A stretch of DNA of 64,000 bases, taken from the NCBI GenBank assembly GCA_018333605.1, contig JAGXSV010000083.1, positions 1-64,000 on the forward strand, written 5' to 3'. Of this stretch, positions 32,582 through 41,529 are shown one piece after another. Under the pieces are notes generated by a model. That model was not told the origin of the DNA. It did not search any database and worked only from the letters and a program-made list of their open reading frames with translations. Both the position numbers and the translations under genes were made by a program. The DNA is from Hydrogenophaga sp. Its GTDB lineage: Bacteria > Pseudomonadota > Gammaproteobacteria > Burkholderiales > Burkholderiaceae_C. Positions within the stretch are counted from its first letter, which is position 1. Every line of letters starts with the position of its first letter.

Positions 32582-33505
32582 GTGTTCAAAAATGTCGCCG
32601 TCTATCAACTTGGTGCTCCATGGACTTCCGATCTGCCTGAACTTGAGGCGGCCATGGACGCGGCGCGGTTCATACCATGCACGGGCACGCAGGAGAAGTC
32701 GGTTGGATTCGTTGAACCACGAGGCCAAAGCCATGGGCCTCTGGTCGAGTCCATCAATGGTCAACGCATCCTGAAGCTCAAGATCTCCACAAAGACAGTC
32801 CCTGCTGCCGAGATTCGCAAAAGGGCCCAAGAAGCCGCCGATCGCATCGAGGCTGAGACCGGCCGCAAGCCGGGGAAAAAGGAGATGAAGTCACTGCAGG
32901 ATGAGGCGAAGCTATCCCTTCTTCCCGATGCGTTCGCCAAAGAGGCTGTGGTTGTCGTCTGGCACGATCCATCCTCCAACCTGGTGGTGACCGACGCCGT
33001 CTCTCAGGGCAAGCTCGACGACGTCATCACCTTGATGGTGCGAACCTTCGTCGGCTTGGCTCTGACCCCACTTCAGACCAACATTGCCCCTCAGACGGCG
33101 ATGGCCCAATGGCTTCTTGCAGCGTCGCCCGACGAATGGCCGCAGGGCGTTTCTGTGGAAAGAGAGTGCGAGCTTCGCGCGAGCGATGAGTCCAAATCCA
33201 GGGTGAAATTCACCCATCACCATCTGCAAAACGATGACGTTCGGCGCCACATCAAGGAAGGCAAGCTGCCTACTCAACTGGCTCTGAGCTGGGATGGCCG
33301 CCTCGAGTTTGTCCTGACCGACTCGCTGCAGCTGAAAAAGCTCAGCTACCTGGATGGCGTATTCGATAACCGGGGCTCCCAGCAGGGCGATGACTACGAT
33401 CCATTCGACGCCGACGTCAGCCTTGCTACTGGGGAACTGGGCAAGGCACTGCAGGGCCTTTTCGATGCCCTGGGAGGCTTGGCCAACTCCGGTCAGCCAG
33501 CCTAG
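32582..33505 (+). CDS. rdgC: Recombination-associated protein RdgC, 307 aa
   Basis: RdgC forms a ring on DNA and limits RecA action. The start is GTG at 32582 (product MFKNVAVYQL), with AGGAAAGAG upstream. The characteristic order is seen: the opening strand FKN..hY.l, GF.EP, KTVPAAEIRK, FVGLALTPL and a C-terminal DGRLEFVLTDSL. Length fits the family. It is probably used by the element to control homologous recombination. Confidence 0.92.
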   Translation: MFKNVAVYQLGAPWTSDLPELEAAMDAARFIPCTGTQEKSVGFVEPRGQSHGPLVESINGQRILKLKISTKTVPAAEIRKRAQEAADRIEAETGRKPGKKEMKSLQDEAKLSLLPDAFAKEAVVVVWHDPSSNLVVTDAVSQGKLDDVITLMVRTFVGLALTPLQTNIAPQTAMAQWLLAASPDEWPQGVSVERECELRASDESKSRVKFTHHHLQNDDVRRHIKEGKLPTQLALSWDGRLEFVLTDSLQLKKLSYLDGVFDNRGSQQGDDYDPFDADVSLATGELGKALQGLFDALGGLANSGQPA

Positions 33506-33520
33506 CTGTCTGGCCTACAA

Positions 33521-33547
33521 AGCCCTGCTGCACACCCGAGCAGGGCT
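33521..33547 (+). terminator. Hairpin downstream of rdgC
   Basis: AGCCCTGCT and AGCAGGGCT form nine pairs 15 bases after the stop. There is no clear U-run, so this may be a weak or factor-dependent terminator. Confidence 0.35.
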
Positions 33548-33652
33548 CTGCGACTTCCTCGGAGCGATCACTTGCCATGCAGAGGCGGCGGTCGATCCTC
33601 CGACGCACGCCGTCTACCCGACGCCTACCGGATGACGTCGCGCTGGGCCACT

Positions 33653-33687
33653 GCCAAATTTGATAGCTCCATCATTTGAGAGTTGGC
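33653..33687 (+). repeat. Dyad element, left flank of the quorum-sensing island
   Basis: GCCAA...TTGGC encloses AATTTGAT/ATCATTTG-like arms. The first 15 bases (CCAAATTTGATAGCT) recur with one change, inverted, at 35496-35510 upstream of luxI. This could be a shared regulator site or an island boundary. Confidence 0.4.
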
Positions 33688-33716
33688 GCCTGGCCACGCC
33701 AAGTCTACATTGGACC

Positions 33717-34415
33717 TCACTCCAGCAGGCCCAGGCGAAACGCTGCAGCAATGGCTTGCGGACGATTGATCACGTTCAGCTTGCTCATCGCGTTCTTCAC
33801 ATGGAACACCACCGTCGACTCAGCAATGTTCATGATCTGGCTAATTTCCCAGCCAGTCTTGCCATGAGCGACCCAGCGCAAAGCCTCGATCTCGGACTGG
33901 GTGAGCTGTTTAGGCAATACGCCTTGAATTTGCGGTGTGATCAGCCTTCGAAACGTGAAATGGGCCACATTGCCCAGAATTTCCCCAGCCTTAACGAGTT
34001 GGGCTGTCTCTCTCAGATCCTGGTCAATGGGTTGATCGCGGACGAAACTGACCATGGTCTTGACACCCGCGGCCTCGTGAATGGGGACACTCATTCCACA
34101 GCCCAGTCCAACGGCCCTCGCCTCTTCGTACAACTCCATGGCATTTGCCTGGCGGAACTGCGCCTGGTTCCAGACAAGGGACTGGGTGTGATTCTGGCAA
34201 TAGCTGACCGTCGGGTCCATGGCCATGTAGCCCCGTTGGGCATACTTGGTCTGCCAGTCAATCGGGTAGCCGCTGAGGACTTGAAAACACCGATCCCCCC
34301 GGGCACTCACCCACTGGGTTCCTACAAGTACTCGCTCGAAGCCACATCTACTGGCGGCCGAAGACACCGCCGCAAGCAAGTCCGCTTCCGACTGTGCGCT
34401 AATGATTGAGGACAT
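33717..34415 (-). CDS. luxR: LuxR-family quorum-sensing regulator
   Basis: It binds an N-acyl-homoserine lactone and DNA. The ligand domain shows WQTKYAQRGYMAMDP (the Tyr/Trp/Asp ligand contacts) and GCGMSVPIH. The C-terminal helix-turn-helix is LTQSEIEALRWVAHGK, then NIAESTVVFHVKNAM and NRPQAIAAAF. A start at 34415 (MSSIISAQS) with AGAGGG upstream gives 232 residues, the typical length. The frame goes to 34487, but that start would overlap the divergent rsaM-like gene's start. Confidence 0.92.
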   Translation of the reverse strand: MSSIISAQSEADLLAAVSSAASRCGFERVLVGTQWVSARGDRCFQVLSGYPIDWQTKYAQRGYMAMDPTVSYCQNHTQSLVWNQAQFRQANAMELYEEARAVGLGCGMSVPIHEAAGVKTMVSFVRDQPIDQDLRETAQLVKAGEILGNVAHFTFRRLITPQIQGVLPKQLTQSEIEALRWVAHGKTGWEISQIMNIAESTVVFHVKNAMSKLNVINRPQAIAAAFRLGLLE

Positions 34416-34485
34416 CAGGTCGATGCCCTCTGACAGGGAACCACCCATACCGCTGGTCAGCCATCCCCAAGATTCAGGAGTTGCC

Positions 34486-34869
34486 ATGATACTTCGGCAG
34501 TCGACGTCTGTCGCCTATCCCTCCTTTGACCGCTACCTGCGAGTCACTCGCACAGAGCTGGAGGACATCAGCCTCGAACACCTGTGGACTGACCAACCTT
34601 CAAGCGCCGATGGCCGCACCTTGGGGTACACGGAATGGTCCGGCTCGTACGCGGGGCGTGTGGTGAGTGTGGCGTGCTTCTGGCGCCTGTACGCTGATGG
34701 CCCCTCGCTATCCAGCGATCCCTTGGATGTCTCAACGAATGTGATGCTGGTTGACGCAAAGGGCTACGACATGGGAACGCATGAGACTGGCAACGCGTTC
34801 CTGGCCATCCTTCGAATGCACTTCAGTTCGTCAGGCGAAGCTCTGGCCCAAAATGTCCAACGGCACTGA
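34486..34869 (+). CDS. RsaM-like quorum-sensing repressor, 127 aa
   Basis: It lies between luxR and luxI, as RsaM genes do in Burkholderia and Acidithiobacillus. The sequence has the family pattern: FDRYLRVTRTELE, LWTD, DGRTLGYTEW, SVACFWRLYADG and TNVMLVDAKGYD. RsaM proteins repress AHL production and balance the circuit. The start at 34486 has AGGAG upstream. Its 3' end overlaps that of luxI by 47 bases in convergent orientation. Confidence 0.75.
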   Translation: MILRQSTSVAYPSFDRYLRVTRTELEDISLEHLWTDQPSSADGRTLGYTEWSGSYAGRVVSVACFWRLYADGPSLSSDPLDVSTNVMLVDAKGYDMGTHETGNAFLAILRMHFSSSGEALAQNVQRH

Positions 34870-35434
34870 GCGTCTGGTGGTCCACCTCAATGATCAGAGC
34901 CACAGCAGCTGCAACCCCAATCCTGATCGATGGGCCCATCCTGTGAACATGGAGCCCCTGCTGGCGAAGCATTCGCTCCATGGGCGGTGTCGTAACTGTC
35001 ACATAGCGGGTGATCCCCCGCTCAATGGCAAATCGCGCTGACTCTCTCATCAACGCCATGGAAATTGGCCCAAACGCCGCGTTGTCAGTGGCAGTGCGGG
35101 CGGTAGCCACTGCGAACCTGCTCAGCTCCCATGTTTCAGGGCCCACAGGGGCTGGCTGTCCGTGCAGAAGCTCAGGGAACGTGTCCTTGAGCATGTACGG
35201 CCCGGTTGTTGGCAGCAGACGCCAGCAAGCATCGACACCGCCTTGCTCCCCCTGTCCCAGTATGTAGGTGACCTGCGGGAGCTCATCGAACCGGTCGCGC
35301 TCCATGCCATCGCTGGTCTCAACCTCCCACCCCAGCTTCTCGTGGAACACCTCATACCTGAGCCGGAACATTGCGTCCAAGCAAACAGACGGGGTCTTCT
35401 GAGGTACATGTGTGCTCACTTGCATTTGGCTCAT
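34823..35434 (-). CDS. luxI: N-acyl-homoserine lactone synthase
   Basis: It makes the signal from S-adenosylmethionine and acyl-ACP. All invariant family residues are visible: Arg, Phe and Trp in RLRYEVFHEKLGWEV, Glu/Asp/Asp in MERDRFDEL, Arg in CWRLLPT, Phe in DTFPEL, and Glu/Arg in WELSRFAV. Its 203-aa length is typical. The start at 35434 has GTAGGAGATCCAG upstream. With luxR and the rsaM-like gene it forms a complete circuit. Confidence 0.95.
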   Translation of the reverse strand: MSQMQVSTHVPQKTPSVCLDAMFRLRYEVFHEKLGWEVETSDGMERDRFDELPQVTYILGQGEQGGVDACWRLLPTTGPYMLKDTFPELLHGQPAPVGPETWELSRFAVATARTATDNAAFGPISMALMRESARFAIERGITRYVTVTTPPMERMLRQQGLHVHRMGPSIRIGVAAAVALIIEVDHQTLSAVGHFGPELRLTN

Positions 35435-35484
35435 CTGGATCTCCTACCAACAGCATCAACTGGCAGGAAATTAAGAGGGGTCGG

Positions 35485-35510
35485 CCAACTTCACAAGCTG
35501 TCAAATTTGG
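35485..35510 (-). promoter_or_regulatory. Candidate LuxR box upstream of luxI
   Basis: An imperfect dyad, CCAA(A/C)TT ... AA(A/G)TTGG, is centred about 63 bases upstream of the luxI start. A TTGACA -35-like hexamer lies inside it on the minus strand. It does not match the classic lux box well. It is related to the element at 33653-33687 in inverted orientation. Confidence 0.35.
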
Positions 35511-35662
35511 GAGTACCCGACCGGGGCCGGCCGGCTTGATACTTGCACTGTCACACACGAATGCCTTTCATGCGAGGTCTGGTCAGGCTCTGCGCGTCGG
35601 TCGCACCCGAAGCGCCATACCCGGGGGTCATCTTCTTCTTGGCAAACAGGGTTCGTACTGAC

Positions 35663-35941
35663 ATGCGCTTTCGCCTCTCCATGCTCCGGTTCTTTAGAAC
35701 TGTCGACTCGCCGCCACAGGATTTGAAGCGGGAGAAACAACAGTTGCTGGCGTGCCTGGACAGGGCGAATCTCACTGATGCCCTGATCATCGAGAAGATC
35801 CGCCATTGCACCTCTCACTCAGATCTGGTTCTGGTGCGAGCGGATGTCATGCAAAGGTTGGCCAATGAAATCGGAGAGGCGCAAGCGGCATCCTTGCTGC
35901 TTTCCGTGTGGACAGAAGATGCTGAGGCCAATTCGCAATAG
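35663..35941 (+). CDS. Hypothetical protein, 92 aa
   Basis: The start MRFRLSMLRFF at 35663 has a weak CAGGG site. The frame is open from 35543, but the extra part overlaps the luxI upstream region. It is helical and acidic in the second half (EIGEAQAASLLLSVW). No family is recognised. Confidence 0.45.
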   Translation: MRFRLSMLRFFRTVDSPPQDLKREKQQLLACLDRANLTDALIIEKIRHCTSHSDLVLVRADVMQRLANEIGEAQAASLLLSVWTEDAEANSQ

Positions 35942-36048
35942 GCCTCCCTGCCCAATGCCGGTTACCGCTTCCACCACCGCATTCCTTCAAACGGACACGA
36001 CCCAATGACTGCTATCATTGGCATCACGGTATGCAAAGTGCTTTTGGG

Positions 36049-36082
36049 CAATGATTGAGGGCCCCGCTTTGCCCAATCATTG
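36049..36082. promoter_or_regulatory. Perfect inverted repeat upstream of the lipoprotein gene
   Basis: CAATGATTG (36049-36057) and CAATCATTG (36074-36082) are perfect complements with 16 bases between. A GACTTGTTTTC tract follows on the plus strand, so it may act as a terminator for the preceding gene or as an operator for the esterase. Confidence 0.45.
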
Positions 36083-36110
36083 ACTTGTTTTCTGGAACGG
36101 AGGGATCCTG

Positions 36111-37334
36111 TTGCGCCGACTGATCAGCCTAATTTTGTCCGTAGCCTTTCTGACAGGCTGTGCAAGTTCAGTGGTCAATGTTCCCGACTCTGTTCTACAT
36201 GCCAATGAGAACGCGAAGCGCGCAATCGTTTTTATTCATGGATTGAACGGACATCCAACAGACACCTGGAAGAACCCGGAGTCCGGCGGCGTGTGGCATG
36301 AGATGCTGTCGACCGACAAGGACCTCCCCGGGGACTTCAAAGTCATTTCACTTTCCTACAACGCGAGTCTGCTGGAAAGCAACTTGACTCTTCAAGAAAT
36401 GGGGCGATCTCTCAAGGCCGATTTGCGTGTCAATCGCCTCACAAACGAGGGGCCGTACAAGGAAATCTATTTCATCGCCCACTCCATGGGCAATTTGGCA
36501 CTGCGCTCACTCCTTGCCGATGAACCCGAGCTGTTTCGTGGCGTCCGTATTCCGCTGATTATTTCCATGGGCTCGCCCTCAACAGGATCGGAATTGGCAG
36601 CGCTCGGCAAATGGCTCATCCCAGGCAACTCCCAGCTGGAGAACCTGTCGAGTTCCAACAACCAGTACCTGGCCGATCTGAACAAGCGCTGGAGCGAGAG
36701 CCAGGGCGATACCCGCATCTCTTGCGGCTATGAAACCGTGATCACCTCTGGGCTTGGCATGATCGTGACCCCAGAGTCTGCTCAGGCAGTCTGCAATGGC
36801 GCCAGATGGCCCATCGCAGCCAACCACTCCTACATGGTGAAACCAAGAGACCGGCGCGATCGCATCTACACGTGGACCAAGGACGAGCTGCAATCCACCA
36901 TCCGTGCCATGGATGCGAGGCCCGACATACAGTTCGTCAACGCCTACGGAGCCGCCCCTGTGGCCATCAGCCCTGCGCCAGCTCCGCCCGTTCAGCGACG
37001 CACCAACGATGTCACCGTAGAAAACCTGGCTGAAGCCGCTAAAGGAATTTCGATCTACGAGGTGGGAGGATTCCTGATCGACATGATCCCAAAGGTTGAA
37101 GGTGGCGTGTCCTGTGCGCAGCTGACAACCCTCCTGTCACAAGCATCGTTATACGACCGCGCAAATGTGATCGTGCGTGTTGCCGGCTATGTGCAGCGTC
37201 CCCTGGATGCCGACTGTATGAGCCGTGTGCGGCGTTCTGTCGTCGTCTATGACGCCGACAAGGCAATTCGAGCTCTATTGCAACCAGTTGCCCGCAATAC
37301 GGCCCCATTGCCACAGCCAGGTCACACGAAGTGA
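36111..37334 (+). CDS. Lipoprotein alpha/beta hydrolase (esterase-like), 407 aa
   Basis: A TTG start at 36111 has GGAGGG upstream. The N-terminus is a lipoprotein signal ending in the lipobox LTGC (Cys about 17). The hydrolase core has FIHGLNGHPTDTW (oxyanion region) and AHSMGN with the nucleophile Ser. A catalytic His is probably in NHSYM. The last 120 residues (from about 290) are an extra domain of unknown role. The protein is probably anchored in the envelope. The substrate is unknown. Confidence 0.8.
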   Translation: MRRLISLILSVAFLTGCASSVVNVPDSVLHANENAKRAIVFIHGLNGHPTDTWKNPESGGVWHEMLSTDKDLPGDFKVISLSYNASLLESNLTLQEMGRSLKADLRVNRLTNEGPYKEIYFIAHSMGNLALRSLLADEPELFRGVRIPLIISMGSPSTGSELAALGKWLIPGNSQLENLSSSNNQYLADLNKRWSESQGDTRISCGYETVITSGLGMIVTPESAQAVCNGARWPIAANHSYMVKPRDRRDRIYTWTKDELQSTIRAMDARPDIQFVNAYGAAPVAISPAPAPPVQRRTNDVTVENLAEAAKGISIYEVGGFLIDMIPKVEGGVSCAQLTTLLSQASLYDRANVIVRVAGYVQRPLDADCMSRVRRSVVVYDADKAIRALLQPVARNTAPLPQPGHTK

Positions 37335-37495
37335 TCTCGTTCACAGCGCCCCGCCTGCATTTCCTCCTCTGACGACGCTCATCCACGCGCCTACGGCCTA
37401 TCTCGGCAGCTAGCCGATCGTGCCGGTGCCGTCGACGCAAGCGCTCCCGACACACTGGTTTGTTACGATGCAGGCTTCAAGACCACGGAGGCGGC

Positions 37496-37939
37496 ATGGC
37501 CAACTTCAATGACGCCCTGAGGGCAGAGATCGCTCGGCTTGTGCGCAAGTCCACCAAGGCCGATTTCGAACACCTTCGCAAGCAACTGGCCAGCCAACGC
37601 CATGAACTTTCTCTACTCAAGCGCGAGAACAAGGAACTACGGGCTCAGCTGAAGAAGGCCTTGGGTAGCATCAACGTCGCTTCCTTTGCGCAAGATGACA
37701 ACAGTGGTCCAGCGCTGGTTGCGCCTCGCGACTTTGGCCCTCAGACTCTTGTGACCCTGCGTCGGAAACTGGGCTTGTCGCAGGAGCATATGGCCCTCCT
37801 TCTGAACTGCTCATCCCTGTCGGTCAGCCGGTGGGAAACCGGGAAAGCAGTTCCCCGGCGCGTTCAGCTGGCCAAGATCCTTGAGGTCCGGGCGATGTCC
37901 AAGCAGGATGCCAATCAGGCCTTGGCAAAGCTCAGGTAA
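37496..37939 (+). CDS. XRE-type helix-turn-helix regulator, 147 aa
   Basis: The start MANFNDALR at 37496 has GGAGGCGGC upstream. The N-terminal 60 residues form a coiled coil (LRKQLASQRHELSLLKREN). The C-terminal part is an XRE HTH: LRRKLGLSQEHMALLLNCSS then VSRWETGK. This order (coiled coil then HTH) occurs in plasmid and phage regulators. The target is not evident. Confidence 0.75.
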   Translation: MANFNDALRAEIARLVRKSTKADFEHLRKQLASQRHELSLLKRENKELRAQLKKALGSINVASFAQDDNSGPALVAPRDFGPQTLVTLRRKLGLSQEHMALLLNCSSLSVSRWETGKAVPRRVQLAKILEVRAMSKQDANQALAKLR

Positions 37940-38187
37940 CAGACCATTTGCTTGCCCGCCTCGACGAGATAAACACCTGGCGCCTGCCCCCTCCCTTTCA
38001 TGCCCTCCGCGCTGACTGCCGTGGAGGCAAAAGCCGCTGCCCCCTGCCCAACACCACTACCTTCGCGTCTCGCCGACCAGCTGCCAGGCACCTGTGATCG
38101 AAAGCCCCGCGTCCGTACGCTGCTTTCAGCGCCCTGACCATGCTTGCGCGTGTCAACCTCGAATCTCTCATGAGTCGCGAGGTCAAT

Positions 38188-39516
38188 ATGCTGCAGGAAC
38201 CCCCGATCCAAAACCGAGTTGCGCAAGAAACACAAGCTTGGCTATCCGCTCTTGAACGCTACAGGGCCCTGAAGGCTTCGGGCTGGAATGGCATGACACC
38301 GCGTGGCCACGAGCTGGAGAAATGGGTTCAAAAGCAACGCACTCTTCACAACCAGAAGAAGCTACTGGAATGGAAAAGGGCGGCACTTTGCGCGGCAGAC
38401 TTCGACTTCCAATCTCCGCGTGCCGAGCAAACGCCCACCGACCAGGATCACGCCCATGCACTGGTCTTGTTCTATCGAGAACATGGCCACTACTCGCCAA
38501 CTCAAACTCACGGTGGCGCGGCCCTTACCAAATGGTGGGCCAGGTTTCGTGCATCGAAGGGTGCTCAGGGACTGCTTAGCGGCACAAGAGAAGATGCGCA
38601 GGATGCATTGCGCATCCTCCAGGACGGCATTGCAGACTTCACCTTCGATGCCCCATGCAAGTCGGAGATCAATGAATCTCGTGGCTTGTCATTCAACGGG
38701 TTTTCTCCCACAACCAGGGCAGAACGACAGCCTCCGCAAGACCTGGCGCTGCACATTCAACAATCGCGTCGATCGCAGGCACTGGACCGAAACTTCCCGC
38801 TTGTGGTGTGCTGGGAGTCACACCACGTGCTTCGTGACCTCGTCCGGCGTGCGGCGCTGTTTGGCCAGGTCTTGCGCGTCGGCGTACATGACAACGATCG
38901 CCAGCTACTGCGTAGCTACTGGCTCACTGACCTCAAAGGGTCCGATGGGGGCGGTACTCTGTGCCACGCTTGCCCTTGGCCATCGCAAGATGATGAACCG
39001 CACAAGATCTTCCTTCCAAGCCCTGCCACTCCAGTAGCTCGCTACTTTGGCAGAGGCGCTGGCTATGGCGCCTGGTTCGGCGACACCCTTGTTTGGTATG
39101 ACGTCACCTTGGCCGATCAAACCTCAGTCATCGAACCTGCTCGATACAGCAGCAAAGGCTCCAGATCCTATCGGGTGAGGAGTAACCGATGGGTGATGAC
39201 CTCGCTAATCGAGGGAACGTGTCGCCGAATGTCATCCGAGACGACGGCCAACGAGCGCTTCCAGCTGAACCTTGAGCAGCTTCGCTCATGGGTCAAGAAG
39301 CATTCGGACATCGGCCGCCCCCATGTTGTGTGGACGCCCAACAACCCACTGTTCAAGTTTCTGGAACACATGGTCCGAAAAATGGACAGCGGCAAGATGA
39401 GCTTTTCTCATGCCGAGCAACTGGCAGAGATCGACGCGACCTGGGGAAAGGACCGCAGAAGCCTTGCAGATCTCTTCGGTGATGTTCTACACCCAGATGA
39501 TCGCCAGCCCGTGTAG
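38188..39516 (+). CDS. Helicase-associated (HA)-like repeat protein, 442 aa
   Basis: Two N-terminal repeats resemble HA domains: RGHELEKWVQKQRTLH, and LVLFYREHGHYSP followed by LTKWWARFRASKG. The C-terminal 300 residues are not recognised and contain no helicase motifs. HA repeats normally follow helicase domains and bind DNA. The start at 38188 has GAGGTCAAT; 38140 and 38170 are alternatives. Confidence 0.55.
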   Translation: MLQEPPIQNRVAQETQAWLSALERYRALKASGWNGMTPRGHELEKWVQKQRTLHNQKKLLEWKRAALCAADFDFQSPRAEQTPTDQDHAHALVLFYREHGHYSPTQTHGGAALTKWWARFRASKGAQGLLSGTREDAQDALRILQDGIADFTFDAPCKSEINESRGLSFNGFSPTTRAERQPPQDLALHIQQSRRSQALDRNFPLVVCWESHHVLRDLVRRAALFGQVLRVGVHDNDRQLLRSYWLTDLKGSDGGGTLCHACPWPSQDDEPHKIFLPSPATPVARYFGRGAGYGAWFGDTLVWYDVTLADQTSVIEPARYSSKGSRSYRVRSNRWVMTSLIEGTCRRMSSETTANERFQLNLEQLRSWVKKHSDIGRPHVVWTPNNPLFKFLEHMVRKMDSGKMSFSHAEQLAEIDATWGKDRRSLADLFGDVLHPDDRQPV

Positions 39517-39581
39517 GTGGGCTTCGTACCGGCGCAATCGACCTCTCTACTCAATTTGCAACCGCATCTCTGGACTATCGA

Positions 39582-40061
39582 ATGACGCCCCTGCCCATCG
39601 ACGACTACGACCACGCCCCATTCAACTCAGCTTGCGCCGACTTGGCTCGCGCCGAATCGTGGTTGGCCCCCCTGTGCACGCTTGCTTCGGTTGCACCCGC
39701 TACCCACAGGGTTGCTCAGGCACGACTGGATCAAGGGCTATATCACATCAACCGGGCGATCACAGGTCTCTGGGAGTTTGGCGTTGACACCGTGGTGGTT
39801 GGTCACGAAGACCATCCCCAGGTTGGGCCCGTCCCTGTTGTGGAGATCACGACAAAGGACCACGAGGCCATTGAAGCGGCACAGGCACTCGAAACCTTGG
39901 CCCGAGACCTTCGCAGCGCCTGGTGTCAGTCCAAGCCTGGAGAGGCGCTGCCTGTGTCCCTTGTCATGGTGCTTTCGTCCTCCCTGTCCCAGTTGTATGG
40001 ATCAAGAATCGCCGCTGAGCTTCACGTCGACCAGCCCGCCCGAAAGCAACAACTCCACTGA
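39582..40061 (+). CDS. Hypothetical protein, 159 aa
   Basis: The start MTPLPIDDYDH has no strong ribosome site. The protein is helical, with ALETLARDLRSAWCQ in the second half and a short hydrophobic patch, VSLVMVLSSSL. No family is recognised. Confidence 0.5.
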   Translation: MTPLPIDDYDHAPFNSACADLARAESWLAPLCTLASVAPATHRVAQARLDQGLYHINRAITGLWEFGVDTVVVGHEDHPQVGPVPVVEITTKDHEAIEAAQALETLARDLRSAWCQSKPGEALPVSLVMVLSSSLSQLYGSRIAAELHVDQPARKQQLH

Positions 40062-40129
40062 AGCAGCCCGACTTGCATTCCCAGTTTTCCGTGTCATCTT
40101 GGTGCATGTCTATGGAATTGGAGCCTACG

Positions 40130-40582
40130 ATGGAAGCCACTGCAGTCCGCCGTGACAGTCAGCTATGCGATGAACCACATCGCCCTGGCCGGGTCTATCC
40201 GCCTGGCACCAGGTACTCGGATTCGACCTACTACGACGTTGCCACAGACCGCTTCGTCCATGGGTTTCAAGTGTTCACCCAACATGCACCTGATGGGACA
40301 CCAACCGGACGGCAATCCATCCTGGACAACAACGGGCTTCTATGTGGCTTGGCCACCGCGGAGGCCAAGCGCCTGGAGGCAATTCGAAGTGCTGCCCCCG
40401 CAATGCTCCATTCGCTTCGAGAACTCGTGCAAGTGCTGGAATCGGCTGGCTTGCTGAATCTGAGTCGAGGTGTTCAGCTTGGCCAAACTGCTTGGTACAT
40501 CAAGGCAAGCGACGCCGTAGGACAAGCCACCGCGACGATCAGCAGGGCGGCAGGACATGCTCATGTCGGAGACAAGTTCTGA
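40130..40582 (+). CDS. Hypothetical protein, 150 aa
   Basis: The start MEATAVRRDSQ at 40130 has GGAG seven bases upstream; the frame opens at 40073. A Tyr-rich segment (YSDSTYYDVATDRFVHGF) and a helical C-terminus are visible. No family is recognised. Confidence 0.5.
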   Translation: MEATAVRRDSQLCDEPHRPGRVYPPGTRYSDSTYYDVATDRFVHGFQVFTQHAPDGTPTGRQSILDNNGLLCGLATAEAKRLEAIRSAAPAMLHSLRELVQVLESAGLLNLSRGVQLGQTAWYIKASDAVGQATATISRAAGHAHVGDKF

Positions 40583-40619
40583 ACACCGAAACTGAGGCCG
40601 AGCCTCAGGAGCACAACTT

Positions 40620-40898
40620 ATGAGCAACACACCGGAGAGCAGCATGAGTAAGCAAGAGTTCCAGGGCGTTCTTTTTGACATCGTGGAAGAAGTCATCATC
40701 GAACGCGCCCCGGTCCTGCGAGCCACTTACGCCGAAGCGCTGAACGACGCTCATACGCTGGTGGCCAAAATGAACGAGCAAGCCGAGCGCTGGGACGACG
40801 ATTGCAACGGGAACACGAGCGTTGGCCGCGTTGACGACAGCTATTGCTTCGTGCTCATCGACGGCTTGATCGCGTACAGCGAGGCGGAAGCTGCGTGA
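40620..40898 (+). CDS. Hypothetical protein, 92 aa
   Basis: The start at 40620 has AGGAG upstream. The protein is acidic and helical (YAEALNDAHTLVAKMNEQ). Its stop overlaps the next start as TGATG. The base composition of this and the next three genes is GC-richer than the genes to the left, so they may be a separate acquisition. Confidence 0.6.
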   Translation: MSNTPESSMSKQEFQGVLFDIVEEVIIERAPVLRATYAEALNDAHTLVAKMNEQAERWDDDCNGNTSVGRVDDSYCFVLIDGLIAYSEAEAA

Positions 40899-41476
40899 TG
40901 GTAGGCGATGCCATCTTGCTGCGAGCAGCAGACATGCTGACAGCCTACGCGGAGTTGATCCGCCGTGACGGCGCTAGCCGTGTGGAAGAACACCACTACA
41001 TCACCGAGGTCGAATGGGTGGCCGGAGAGTTGCGGGCGCGGGCCAGCAGCACGTCGGCCAACGCGGAGACCGGCGGCGACATTCAGGCGTCCGATGCGCG
41101 TAGGGTTAGCGCGAGATCGGAGGGCGACATGATTTTTGTTTTCGGTAGCAACCTCGCAGGCCGTCACGGCAAGGGTGCGGCTCTGCACGCCCGACAGACC
41201 TACGGCGCGAAGTATGGCGTTGGCGTCGGCCCGACCGGGCGAGCCTATGCGATTCCGACCAAGGACGAGCAGATCAGGACGCTGCCGCTTGAGTGCATTG
41301 CGCCCTACGTCACCGACTTCCTGGCCTACGCCAGAGACAATCCACACCTTGAATTTGCGGTGACACGGATCGGCTGCGGCCTCGCTGGCTACATGGACGT
41401 GCAGATTGCGCCGATGTTCAAAGCTGCGCCCGAGAACTGCCATCTCCCAGATGGCTGGCGATCGACACACCGATGA
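40898..41476 (+). CDS. A1S_2505-type phage protein with N-terminal extension, 192 aa
   Basis: The last 115 residues (IFVFGSNLAGRHGKGAALHA, then GPTGRAYAIPTKD and RIGCGLAGY) match the phage non-structural family known as A1S_2505, which resembles macrodomains. The first 70 residues (DMLTAYAELIRRDG...) are an additional helical part. An internal ATG at 41130 could give the family protein alone, so this may be a fusion or two products from one frame. Confidence 0.7.
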   Translation: MVGDAILLRAADMLTAYAELIRRDGASRVEEHHYITEVEWVAGELRARASSTSANAETGGDIQASDARRVSARSEGDMIFVFGSNLAGRHGKGAALHARQTYGAKYGVGVGPTGRAYAIPTKDEQIRTLPLECIAPYVTDFLAYARDNPHLEFAVTRIGCGLAGYMDVQIAPMFKAAPENCHLPDGWRSTHR

Positions 41477-41529
41477 TCGGCGGTCAGTCCGATCGATCTT
41501 GAGTTGGGCTGCAGCCCGGAAAGGAATTC

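Noticed and set aside
32277-32774. 165-aa plus-strand protein upstream of rdgC
   Set aside because: It overlaps both the preceding frame and the start of rdgC and has no ribosome site. A different frame from about 32405 to 32640 looks faintly coding but lacks a start codon.
34415-34487. luxR starting at 34487
   Set aside because: That ATG would overlap the start codon of the divergent rsaM-like gene; a start at 34415 gives the normal family length with a ribosome site.
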